DNA of 64,000 nt, taken from contig NZ_JAGINT010000002.1 of assembly GCF_017876295.1 (NCBI RefSeq), positions 1,302,001-1,366,000 of the forward strand. Reading direction: 5' to 3'. Position 1 is the stretch's first letter; every line of letters begins with the position of its first letter. Below, in pieces: positions 43,039 to 50,466 of the stretch. The position numbers were made by a program, and so were the translations under genes. The notes under the pieces are model-generated. The model saw only the letters and a list, made by a program, of their open reading frames with translations, did no database searches and was not told where the DNA came from. Source of the stretch: Kribbella aluminosa (GTDB lineage Bacteria > Actinomycetota > Actinomycetes > Propionibacteriales > Kribbellaceae).

Positions 43039-43464
43039 TCAGCCCGCCTGCGCGTGCTCAATATCGATCGGCGGCACACCCGAACGCAGCCACGTCCACG
43101 CCAAGGTCGCCATCGCACCCTCAGCCAGACCGGGACGACCCGGCAACCCACCCCGAGCTACCGCACGCTCCGCAGCCTCAGCCTCCGCCGCGATCAGCTC
43201 CTCGTACGCCTTCGTCGTCCCCCTGGTGATCGGAGCACGCGCCCGCTGCTTGACCGGACCGGAGGGGTAGTTGAAGGTCACGAAGGCACACGCCAACCAG
43301 CTGCACGTCATCTGCACGCCGGTCAGGTACCAGTCGCCCCGACCCTCTGCTGCCAGAGCATCGCCGCGACGCTCAGCCGCCAGCCACAACCGAGCAAACT
43401 CACGCACCGGCACGTGCAGATTCGTCCGCGGTATCCGCTCGAAATCCCGGGCAGTCAGCTCCAT
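43039..43464 (-). CDS. Hypothetical protein of the element
   Basis: 141 aa. ELTARDFERIPRTNLHVPVR and the middle DWYLTGVQMTCSWLACAFV look like a folded helical protein; no family recognised. ATG 43464 chosen; the frame is open to 43482. It is the only minus-strand gene in the right part of the element. Confidence 0.65.
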   Translation of the reverse strand: MELTARDFERIPRTNLHVPVREFARLWLAAERRGDALAAEGRGDWYLTGVQMTCSWLACAFVTFNYPSGPVKQRARAPITRGTTKAYEELIAAEAEAAERAVARGGLPGRPGLAEGAMATLAWTWLRSGVPPIDIEHAQAG

Positions 43465-43616
43465 ACCACAACACGATCCCACCCGCTGCCGACAGTTTCT
43501 ACCCTCGCCGGATCGGAGTGGGGCACGGCGGAGGCCCGCGCAATCTACCTAAGTGGGGGTGTGGGGCTGGGTACTGGATGCCAGGAGCAACGACTCGGAC
43601 GGAGGAGGGAAGCACA

Positions 43617-43826
43617 GTGGCTGAGTCGAAGTCGAGCCGTCACAGTGGCGAGGAGTGGAGCGAGGACCAGCCGCAGCAGTTGCGTGAACTGGCTGGAGCG
43701 AACACGCCTGTTGGCGTGATGAGCGTCAAGCTGGGCCGGTCCGAGGATGCGATCCGGTCCAAGGCGCAAGCCGAGGGAATAGCCCTCTCGCCACCGAACC
43801 GGTCACCGTACGGTGACATGAGCTGA
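43617..43826 (+). CDS. Small GcrA/Myb-like DNA-binding protein
   Basis: 69 aa. WSEDQPQQLRELAGANTPVG followed by KLGRSEDAIRSKAQAEGI matches the Myb/GcrA-like helix-turn-helix (W...L..L....A..LGRS..AI..K). GTG 43617 follows GGAGGAGGGA. Probably a small regulator of the element. Confidence 0.65.
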   Translation: MAESKSSRHSGEEWSEDQPQQLRELAGANTPVGVMSVKLGRSEDAIRSKAQAEGIALSPPNRSPYGDMS

Positions 43827-43848
43827 CAACGAAGCGCATGCTGGTGCC

Positions 43849-44025
43849 GTGGCCGGCATCTGGCGGTGCGGGAAATGCGACGGGGCGAACGTTCCGGAGC
43901 ACCACCGGTTCTGCCCACGTCGTGACGCCGGGCTCACGGTACGGCGAGTGATCGTCGTGGCCTGGCCGCCCTTTCGCCGACGCGAGAACAGGCGAGACAG
44001 TGACGCCGGCCAGGCCACGTCGTGA
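43849..44025 (+). CDS. Small zinc-ribbon protein, tentative
   Basis: 58 aa from GTG 43849. WRCGKCDGANVPEHHRFCPR contains a C-x2-C and a later H-x3-C, a plausible zinc site; the rest is Arg-rich. It overlaps the suspected original start of the ligase gene. No Shine-Dalgarno is evident, so this call is weak. Confidence 0.35.
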   Translation: MAGIWRCGKCDGANVPEHHRFCPRRDAGLTVRRVIVVAWPPFRRRENRRDSDAGQATS

Positions 44026-45048
44026 GGTGCCGCCGCCGCGTGTCCCGGCCGACCTGGCCGGGCCGGTCGAGGTCGCCCTGGCGAGATCGGTCGACCAGAT
44101 CCCCGGCCCGCGGCGATGCCGGGTGGGTCACGGTATGAGGTGAAATGGGACGGCTACCGGGTCGCAATCGTCCGCCGCGGGCAGGAGGCGCGGCTGTGGA
44201 CCCGCAACCGCAACGACATCACCGACCGGTTCCCCGACATCGCCGACGCCGTGATCCGACAGGTCCCCGACGGAGTCGTGCTCGACGGCGAGCTGGTAAT
44301 CCTCGGCGCCGACGGTCGCCTGAGCTTCGACGCGCTCCAGCAGCGCCTCGTCACCAGCCCCGCGAAGGCCCGAGCCAAGGCAGCCGAACTTCCCGCCTCC
44401 TACGCCGCGTTCGACCTGCTCACCGTGAGCGGCGTCGACCTGCGCACGCAGCGCTGGACCGTCCGCCGGCAACGGCTCGAGCAGCTGTCCAAAAGGTGGG
44501 TCCCACCGCTGCAGCTGACACCTGTCACCGATGACCTCGACGAAGCCACCGAGTGGTTCGAGGTGCTACCCGCCGCGATGGGCATCGAAGGACTCGTCGT
44601 CAAAGGCGCAGCCTCGCGCTACACGCCGGGGCGCCGCGACGCCTGGGTCAAGGTGAAGCACCGCGAAACCCGCGAGGTCATCGTCGGCGGAGTCCTCGGA
44701 CCGATCAGCCACCCCGACGTTGTGATCGCCGGCCTGTACACGGGCGAGGGTGAACTTGTCGTCGTCGGCCGCACGGTGCCGCTCAAACCCGACCAGTCCG
44801 CCCAGCTCGCCGCCGTACTCCGCCCCGCTACCAGCGGCCATCCATGGCCCGACGAGATCACCTCGTACCGATGGGGAGGCCCCGACTCCAAGAAGCCACT
44901 GACCAAGGTTCAGCCCACCGTTGTGGCAGAAGTCGCCGCTGACGCCGCCACCCAGGCCGGCCAGGCTCGGCACGGGATGCGCTACATCCGCCACCGCCCG
45001 GACCTGCGGCCGGACGACCTCCCGACTCTGCCGAACAGCCTCAACTGA
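44000..45048 (+). pseudogene. ATP-dependent DNA ligase (LigC/LigD type), suspected frameshift near the start
   Basis: The uninterrupted part, 44116-45048 (310 aa), has the adenylation motif YEVKWDGYR with Lys at residue 10, DGVVLDGELVIL, EGLVVKG, and AWVKVKHRETREVIVGGVLG leading into an OB fold with DSKKPLTKV. Upstream, in another frame from GTG 44000, GPVEVALARSVDQIPGP looks like the usual LigC N-terminus, so a one-base indel near 44110-44120 seems to split the gene. If ATG 44116 is used, the catalytic Lys is intact but about 30 residues are lost. A sequencing error is possible. It would seal nicks in the element. Confidence 0.75.
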
Positions 45049-45103
45049 CCGCCTGTACTCAACTCGGCTAGAACATAGGTTCGATTAATGGCATAGTGGT
45101 GTC

Positions 45104-45478
45104 ATGGTCGGACGCTTCAACGTGCGCCCCGGCGACGGGGATAAGCAATGGCAGATCTGGGACAACGCGATCAACGGTCACCGTGGGCGGTGTGACTCGC
45201 AGGCGGAGGCCTACGCGTTGGCAGCTGACCTGGAGTTGCAGTACAACGCGCACGGCCCGCGTGATCCGGCGACCGTGAGGAAGCTCGACCGGCCGCTGGC
45301 TGTTGACGGCTGGCGCCGCCATATCGGCGAACTCGACGCCTGGATCAGCGAGGGTGGCCGCTGGCTCGGCCGGGTCGCCCTGCCCGACGGGCAGGTGGTC
45401 TGGCTCGATGAGTCCGAACTCAGGCCGACCGGACGCGCCACCCCGGACGGGCCACACGGTGCGACCGGAGCATTCTGA
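45104..45478 (+). CDS. Hypothetical protein
   Basis: 124 aa, no family recognised. It reads like two small beta modules (WQIWDNAINGHRGRCDSQAE; WLGRVALPDGQVVWLDESEL). CATAGT ends about 7 bp before the ATG, suggesting a leaderless mRNA. Its stop overlaps the next ATG (TGATG). Confidence 0.65.
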   Translation: MVGRFNVRPGDGDKQWQIWDNAINGHRGRCDSQAEAYALAADLELQYNAHGPRDPATVRKLDRPLAVDGWRRHIGELDAWISEGGRWLGRVALPDGQVVWLDESELRPTGRATPDGPHGATGAF

Positions 45479-45720
45479 TGCCCGGCGCCTTGCGGGAGCC
45501 GATTGTCACACTGGCCGGCGGGCCGGCGGACCGCCAGACGTTCTACGAGTCCGATTGGGAAGATCGGCGGCTGGCCGCGCAGCGGATGGGCCGCACGGCC
45601 GACGAGTTCTGCGGCTGGGCTCTGGCGTACCGGCCCGAAACTCCCGGAAGCAGACGGTGGGTGTGGACCGCTGGATCCGAGTGGCCGCGGTCACGTCTAG
45701 CCCACGGGACCGCGGCCTGA
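45478..45720 (+). CDS. Hypothetical protein
   Basis: 80 aa, no recognised family; DWEDRRLAAQRMGRTADEFC is the most protein-like stretch. Coupled to the preceding gene by a one-base overlap. Confidence 0.6.
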   Translation: MPGALREPIVTLAGGPADRQTFYESDWEDRRLAAQRMGRTADEFCGWALAYRPETPGSRRWVWTAGSEWPRSRLAHGTAA

Positions 45721-46015
45721 CACCTCGCCGACCACCTGATCCGAACGGCCAAACCCTGGCGCTGGCGACCTCCGGGCGGCCTTCCGGCGTGCTCGCCCCG
45801 GAACCTGTCTGTTCGGTACATGACGGGTGCTGCGGCGGTGGCCACGTCCCGGAGGTCTGTCTCTAGAGTGCACTGAAAGGCTCTGGTCCCGCGGCCGTTA
45901 TCCACAGGCTCAACCGCCTCCGACGCGATTTCGGGCCGGTGAAGCACCTCCGCCTATGATCTGACATCCAGGTGAGCATTTCGCTGACTGCGATGCGGGG
46001 TGGAGGTCGGGGTAA
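45721..46015. other. Intergenic, nothing assigned
   Basis: About 295 bp without a credible gene. A single consensus DnaA box TTATCCACA occurs at 45898-45906; alone it is not evidence for an origin. Confidence 0.5.
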
Positions 46016-47206
46016 GTGATACAGGCCTATGAGCCGTTGGGACGGTCTGCGTTAGCACGGCAACTGGCCGAACTGCCGCAAGGACTTAGGGCCACCCTGG
46101 ACCTTACCGACGCGGCGATCCTCCTGGTCGATCTGTCGGTGAGCTTGGCGGCTGTTTTGACTGATCAGAACGATGAGCGGCCATGGCAGGATCGTTTGAC
46201 TGCGTTCATCGCGGAGTTCAGCCTTCCACCCGGCGGCGATGACGGAATCGAACAGCTGGGCGCGACCATCGCATCGGTCAATACCGACCGGATCCCGCTC
46301 TGGATGAGCGAGCTGGGCACCTCAGCAGGACACGAACGGTTGCGGCAGCTTCTCAATGAGGATCACTACGACCGTCTGCGGCTGGCATTGCAGGACGACC
46401 TTGCGACCGTGGTCGGCGCGATTCGCCGGGCGCTTCAGTTCGGGATGCCGTTCGCTCTAACCCTTGACAACAGCGTCGCGCCATTGAGTCAGGCTCAGCT
46501 TGCGCAGCTACCTCAGGTCAATGAGTTTGCAGGGTCGGCACTGGCCATTCTGGTCGAGCTTCATGACGATATCGGTCGGCACGACCCATCGCCTGAGACG
46601 GCGGACGACCGGAGCCTCGCGGAGCTTACCGCCGACCTCCAGCAACGCCAGTCGGCCGGTGTCCGGGCGATGGTGCTGGAGCTGAGCGCGATGCTCAGCC
46701 GGAAGCTCCAAGGCGCTCGGGATGCTATGGCCCACTCGGCGGATCCCGTCTCCCAGGCGGCGAACTCGCTGATCGAGTTTATCGACCGACTTCTGCGCCA
46801 GGCGTTCGACGAACAGACGGTTCTCGCTTGGATCAATCAGAACTGCCGATCGGATGCCGAGCTGACCTATACAACGTCCAGCGGCACCGTGCGTCCGACC
46901 AAGCGCGGCGAGGCCATGTGCTTCATGTACGGGGGCGGTCCGTTACGGATGCGGTCGCCCCTACACGAGGCGGCCGTCGCAGGTCTCATCGTCGCCAGGA
47001 CGGCTCTACAACGGCTCAAGCATGCTGATGAATTGTCCGGGAGCAGTGAGATCGAGCAGGTGTCGATCCACCTGAACGCGATCGAGGCCTATCTCGTGAT
47101 CGCGATGAAGATCGGCTGGCTGGCGCTCGATGAAGCGGAGGTGAGGGAGATCCGCGAGCGCATCACCCCCGTGCGGCCTGATGCCGATTCCGGGGGATCA
47201 GGCTAG
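46016..47206 (+). CDS. Unknown cargo protein with a HEPN-like R-D-x3-H motif
   Basis: 396 aa, almost entirely helical, no membrane span, no recognised family. At residues 235-240 it reads RDAMAH within LQGARDAMAHSADPVSQAAN, matching the R-(N/D/H)-x3-H signature of HEPN ribonucleases, in a helical context that fits. It is the last gene before attR, where cargo genes usually sit, and its AT content is higher than that of the transfer genes. The start is GTG 46016, with GGAGG upstream. A defence or toxin role is a hypothesis only. Confidence 0.65.
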   Translation: MIQAYEPLGRSALARQLAELPQGLRATLDLTDAAILLVDLSVSLAAVLTDQNDERPWQDRLTAFIAEFSLPPGGDDGIEQLGATIASVNTDRIPLWMSELGTSAGHERLRQLLNEDHYDRLRLALQDDLATVVGAIRRALQFGMPFALTLDNSVAPLSQAQLAQLPQVNEFAGSALAILVELHDDIGRHDPSPETADDRSLAELTADLQQRQSAGVRAMVLELSAMLSRKLQGARDAMAHSADPVSQAANSLIEFIDRLLRQAFDEQTVLAWINQNCRSDAELTYTTSSGTVRPTKRGEAMCFMYGGGPLRMRSPLHEAAVAGLIVARTALQRLKHADELSGSSEIEQVSIHLNAIEAYLVIAMKIGWLALDEAEVREIRERITPVRPDADSGGSG

Positions 47207-47555
47207 GGCAGACCTTCGCCGTACCGCGCGAGCCGGCCCGAGGTTGTGGGTCTCCGGGTGGCTGGCGGATACGCATCCCGCGGGCACTCGTCAACGATCC
47301 TGTAGGCATGATCATCCAGGCCGGCAGCCACGGCCACCGGCGACCCCGGCCCGAGGAGTGGTCACGTGCCCTGGACTGGCTAGTACACCTGCTTCAGCCG
47401 CCGCGAGGACTCGGATCCAGGGCGTGAGCTACGCACGCCGTGGGATCATTCGTGGTGCGAAGTGGAGTCAAACGGGGATCGCTAGAGTGACTAGAAGCCC
47501 TTCCAAATGAGGCCTCTGACGCCTAGAGAGGCTGGTTGCTAGGGCATCATTGCCC
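47207..47555. other. Right arm of the element, non-coding
   Basis: No credible gene. It holds the right copy of the 23-bp end repeat (47439-47461). Confidence 0.6.
47439..47461 (+). repeat. Right copy of the 23-bp end repeat
   Basis: Differs from 18373-18395 at one position (CATTCG in place of CAGTCG), same orientation, 94 bp inside attR. Confidence 0.6.
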
Positions 47556-47600
47556 CTTTTAATCCGCGGGTTGTGGGTTCGAGTCCCACGGGGCCCACCA
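47556..47600 (+). repeat. attR core
   Basis: Identical to the 45-bp attL core 18258-18302. The 5' part of the tRNA is absent here, so this is a tRNA fragment, not a second gene. Confidence 0.93.
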
Positions 47601-47799
47601 CTTTCCGCAGGTCAGGCGCCTGATGGCGCCCCTGGGGCCGGTCCTCCAGGTCAGCCTTTACTCGGTCAATTGGCTGAGTTGGCTCCGGAGCCGGCCGCCC
47701 GACCGGCCGGCCGGCCGATTGACGGTCTGCCGACGGCTGCTCGACCCCGCCTGACCGCTCGCCGCTGCGCGACGTCCGATCCCGAGCCGAGAAGACGAC

Positions 47800-48300
47800 G
47801 TGAAGGGCAAGGTCATCAGCTGGCGCGCCACCACGAAGTTCCGTGACCTTGACGGGCGCGTCCGTGAGGTCACGGCGTTCGAAGACCAATCCGCAGCCGA
47901 GCACCGCCTGCTCACCAAACTCCGAGATCGGGCGAAGACCACGCAAGGTGGCGAGCTGAAGTCGACGCACAAGATCAAGGAACTCATCGACTTGTGGATT
48001 GAGAAGTCAAGGAGCGCGTCGAGGACGGTAGGCGATCACCGATGTCGTTGACGACGTACCGCTCGGCCATCAAGAACCATGTACGGCCGGCTCTCGGCGA
48101 GCTCGAGATTTTGCGAGGCGACCACACCACGCATCAACAGAGTGATCGGCGAGATCAAGCGCAACGCCGGCCGTCCCACGGCGAAGACTTGCTGCGCGGT
48201 CATCTCCGGGATGATGCAACTCGCCGTCCGGTACGGCGCTCTGATCGTCAACCCAGTCCACGAGGTCGAGGCAATCGAGTCCCGTCCAATCAAACGCCGC
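47800..48300 (+). pseudogene. Remnant of a second tyrosine integrase
   Basis: Starting at GTG 47800, the N-terminal region reads VISWRATTKFRDLDGRVREV and then HKIKELIDLWIEK, the start of an integrase core-binding domain. It continues in a second frame at 48042 (SLTTYRSAIKNHVRPALGEL) and in the first frame again near 48130 (INRVIGEIKRNAGRPTAK; VRYGALIVNPVHEVEAIE). The catalytic Arg/His/Tyr domain is missing. Being just right of attR, it is probably the integrase of an earlier element in the same tRNA-Lys site. Confidence 0.75.
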
Positions 48301-48333
48301 ACCGCGACGTGGTACTGGCTGGTCCACGGGATG

Positions 48334-49017
48334 TCAGCGGCTCGGGCCAAGGGGTGCATGCGCGATGAAGCCTTGGGCGATCGGTGCTCCTTCGTTGCGT
48401 GCGTGTTTGTGGTCGAAGAGAGCGTGCTCGATCGCCCCGATTGTGTGGACCGTAAATTCGCGCCACCAGTGGTCCCCGACCACGGTCGTGGGCAGATCGG
48501 TTGGCGATATCACACCTGCGCCGAAAGAAACGGTCCGCGGTAGGCCTGCGCACAGATGGTTGCGCAGACCTTCGACGTGGGAGAGGAATGGATGGCCATC
48601 CGTCGTAGTCGCGAGGAGAACGATCTCGTCGCCCCCGAAGGTGGCCAGGCAGCTGTGTTCGAGGCTCGTGCGCCAGAGCCAGTTGCGGGCGAGGGTGCCA
48701 AGGCGGCCCATGAAGGCGTTGCCGGCCAGGTGACCGAAGGATTGGGCGTCGACGGCCTTGGTGCCTTCGACGTAGCCCTTGAGATTGTCGACGTCGCCGA
48801 TCGCCAGGCCCACGCTGTTGCCGTGTCCGATGGCGTCGGCGATCAGGCCTGGTAGACGGGTGAAGAATCCGGGCCAGGCGACCAGGCCTGTGATCGGATC
48901 ATCGCGCGCGTCTTCGCACCAGCCGCCTGAGGTCGGTGGGGGGAATCGATCGTGCCGAGTGTCAGCGGCTGGTGTGAGCTGGATCTGTCGTCCTGGAAGG
49001 CGCGTCGGCGGGCTCAT
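48334..49017 (-). CDS. GGDEF-domain protein
   Basis: 227 aa. DDPITGLVAWPGFFTRLPGL begins a GGDEF fold, with GDVDNLKGYVE as the metal/nucleotide strand and FGGDEIVLL as the intact active-site motif. No signal, membrane or sensor domain is seen. It could make cyclic di-GMP, but small GGDEF proteins paired with prim-pol genes may have another nucleotide role. ATG 49017 has GGAG upstream and lies inside the 3' end of the prim-pol gene (56-bp overlap). Confidence 0.8.
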   Translation of the reverse strand: MSPPTRLPGRQIQLTPAADTRHDRFPPPTSGGWCEDARDDPITGLVAWPGFFTRLPGLIADAIGHGNSVGLAIGDVDNLKGYVEGTKAVDAQSFGHLAGNAFMGRLGTLARNWLWRTSLEHSCLATFGGDEIVLLATTTDGHPFLSHVEGLRNHLCAGLPRTVSFGAGVISPTDLPTTVVGDHWWREFTVHTIGAIEHALFDHKHARNEGAPIAQGFIAHAPLGPSR

Positions 49018-49618
49018 CGGGCGCTCCAGCCACTCGGAGCACGTCCATCGAGCCGACGGCGAGCGCAGCAAGCACAGGCTCTGCCTCTGGCAACGGGACC
49101 GCTGGGAAGCGGGGGCTCCAGAGCCAGCGCAGCCTGCCGCCGTTCGGTCCTCGCGACGGTGGCGCCAGGACCGAAGCATCCTCCCTGACCAGCTCGGCGT
49201 CGGCGAGCCCAGTTGGCCGCTTCGTCGGTGCCGTACAGAAGATCCAGCCATGGTCCGGTAGCCGCATGACCGGCGGCCAGATCGTCAGGCGTTGCTGCTC
49301 GAGCCGACGCATTGCGTACGAGCCGGCCGCGAGTGGAACGCGCCAGATAGCGACCTGAGGCCCGGACGCGATCAGTAGGTTCGGAGGAGAGGCGACGTCG
49401 TAGGCGGCCGACACCTGGCTCAGCTGAGTCAGCGGCTCGGTTGTCAGCCGGTGTGCGCCTGGAGTCTCGCAGTACCGGTCGCCGCAACTGCACATCCACG
49501 TGGTGCGCCAACTGGTTCCAGCGGGGTCGGGCACCACGGGCGATGCCGGCATGATCGCGATTCCACGTTCGACGAACGCGCGTGCCGCCATAAGTAGCCC
49601 GTTTGTCCTGCGGACCAT
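48962..49618 (-). CDS. Short bifunctional primase/polymerase-like protein
   Basis: 218 aa. AARAFVERGIAIMPASPVVP, then WMCSCGDRYCETPGAHRLT (a Cys-rich element common in actinobacterial prim-pol proteins) and VAIWRVPLAAGS. It lacks an evident DxD metal motif, so catalysis is doubtful. ATG 49618 follows GGAGG with 8-bp spacing; a GTG at 49627 abuts that site. Overlaps the GGDEF gene. Confidence 0.7.
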   Translation of the reverse strand: MVRRTNGLLMAARAFVERGIAIMPASPVVPDPAGTSWRTTWMCSCGDRYCETPGAHRLTTEPLTQLSQVSAAYDVASPPNLLIASGPQVAIWRVPLAAGSYAMRRLEQQRLTIWPPVMRLPDHGWIFCTAPTKRPTGLADAELVREDASVLAPPSRGPNGGRLRWLWSPRFPAVPLPEAEPVLAALAVGSMDVLRVAGAPDEPADAPSRTTDPAHTSR

Positions 49619-49772
49619 CAATGACACCTCCAGTGGGGACCATCATGGCCCACCGACCCGTGTCGGCAGACATCTGCCTCACGAATTCCTCCTTGACGTG
49701 GGACGCCGTCGTTGGCTGGTGGGCGCGACCGGCGCGGGCTCAGGGGATCCGCCAGCACGCCGGCCGCGCTGT

Positions 49773-50093
49773 CTAGGTGTAGGACCCGCCGCCCGCCATG
49801 AACGCACCGTTGTTGTGGTGGCACTGGGCGGTTTCGGCGCTGGACTCCTCGGATTGATCGGTCTCGTCCGGGTCGAGCCAGAGGACCTCGGCCGCGCCGA
49901 GGTGACCATGAACCTCGAGAAGATCGTCAACACTTGGCCAGAAGGCGATGCCTGGGTATTCGCCGAGCCACTTGAGTACGACCCAAGCGTTGCGCTGCTC
50001 GTCGATCGGGAACTCGACGCCAATGGCAACAATCCCGGTTCCGATGCCGCCGGATGGATCGCGCTTGCTGAACAGCTCGAATCGACGCATCAC
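49773..50093 (-). CDS. Hypothetical protein
   Basis: 106 aa. The middle AWVVLKWLGEYPGIAFWPSV followed by DDLLEVHGHLGAAEVLWLDP looks like a real alpha/beta fold, but I do not recognise it. The start (GTG 50093 or ATG 50090) overlaps the previous stop, so it pairs with the upstream small gene. Confidence 0.6.
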   Translation of the reverse strand: MMRRFELFSKRDPSGGIGTGIVAIGVEFPIDEQRNAWVVLKWLGEYPGIAFWPSVDDLLEVHGHLGAAEVLWLDPDETDQSEESSAETAQCHHNNGAFMAGGGSYT

Positions 50094-50431
50094 TGGATCA
50101 CCGCCGGGTCGAGTGCAGGTTCACGGGTCAAGCGGAGGCTCGGAAACTGGCTGGACAGAAGTGCCGCGTAGTCCTCGGCTTTCGAGGTTGGTCCGGTCCA
50201 CTCGGCGATCAGATGAGCGTCGAGCCACACGCAGACCCGGCAGTCAGGATCGCCGGAGGACTCCACGTCGGGGACGGGCGTCCATGGGCGATCGCAGGGC
50301 CTGGCTGGCGCCGCGACGGCGCGGTGGCAATGCCTGGGGCGATCAGTCACACTACAGAGAGTGCAGGTGCGGCTACCGCGATCACGATGCGTGTCTGCAT
50401 GAGTGTGTGGCTGCGTTATGCAGGCTTGCAT
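50090..50431 (-). CDS. Hypothetical protein, uncertain start
   Basis: 113 aa from ATG 50431. The C-terminal part (CRVCVWLDAHLIAEWTGPTS; EDYAALLSSQFPSLRLTREP) is protein-like; the N-terminal part is Cys/His/Arg-rich (TCTLCSV, HCHR) and may be untranslated. Coupled to the 106-aa gene by a 4-bp overlap, and divergent from the XRE gene. Confidence 0.45.
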   Translation of the reverse strand: MQACITQPHTHADTHRDRGSRTCTLCSVTDRPRHCHRAVAAPARPCDRPWTPVPDVESSGDPDCRVCVWLDAHLIAEWTGPTSKAEDYAALLSSQFPSLRLTREPALDPAVIQ

Positions 50432-50432
50432 A
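50417..50432. promoter_or_regulatory. Inverted repeat upstream of the graspetide-linked XRE gene
   Basis: TATGCAGGCTTGCATA: perfect 6-bp arms around GGCT, 35 bp before the GTG start of the XRE gene. A GACAAT -10-like element (about 50454-50459) follows. Candidate operator of that regulator. Confidence 0.5.
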
Positions 50433-50466
50433 GCGCCAACGGAGAGGGCTCGCGACAATATCTTCC

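Larger units (their letters stand above)
18258..47600. mobile_element. Integrated mobile element in tRNA-Lys (about 29.3 kb)
   Basis: It is bounded by a 45-bp identical direct repeat (18258-18302, 47556-47600) covering the 3' part of tRNA-Lys, so excision would leave an intact tRNA. It contains an integrase beside attL, an Xis-like protein, a MobF relaxase-helicase, a coupling protein, a DUF2637 protein, a primase-polymerase and two DNA methyltransferases. This is the gene set of a conjugative or mobilisable integrative element. No VirB4 or other channel genes were recognised. Transfer genes run in one direction (25.1-42.9 kb) with start/stop overlaps, as one long operon. Confidence 0.92.

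Noticed and set aside
45898..45906. Perfect DnaA box TTATCCACA
   Set aside because: A single box with no neighbours or AT-rich region; chance occurrence cannot be excluded, so no origin is claimed.
47181..47510. Plus-strand ORF of 109 aa at the right end of the element
   Set aside because: Arg/Pro/Thr-rich with no start signal, overlaps the unknown cargo gene and crosses the end repeat; taken as non-coding.
47561..47600. Second tRNA-Lys gene
   Set aside because: Only the 3' part from the anticodon loop on is present; the 5' half is replaced by element sequence, so it is attR.
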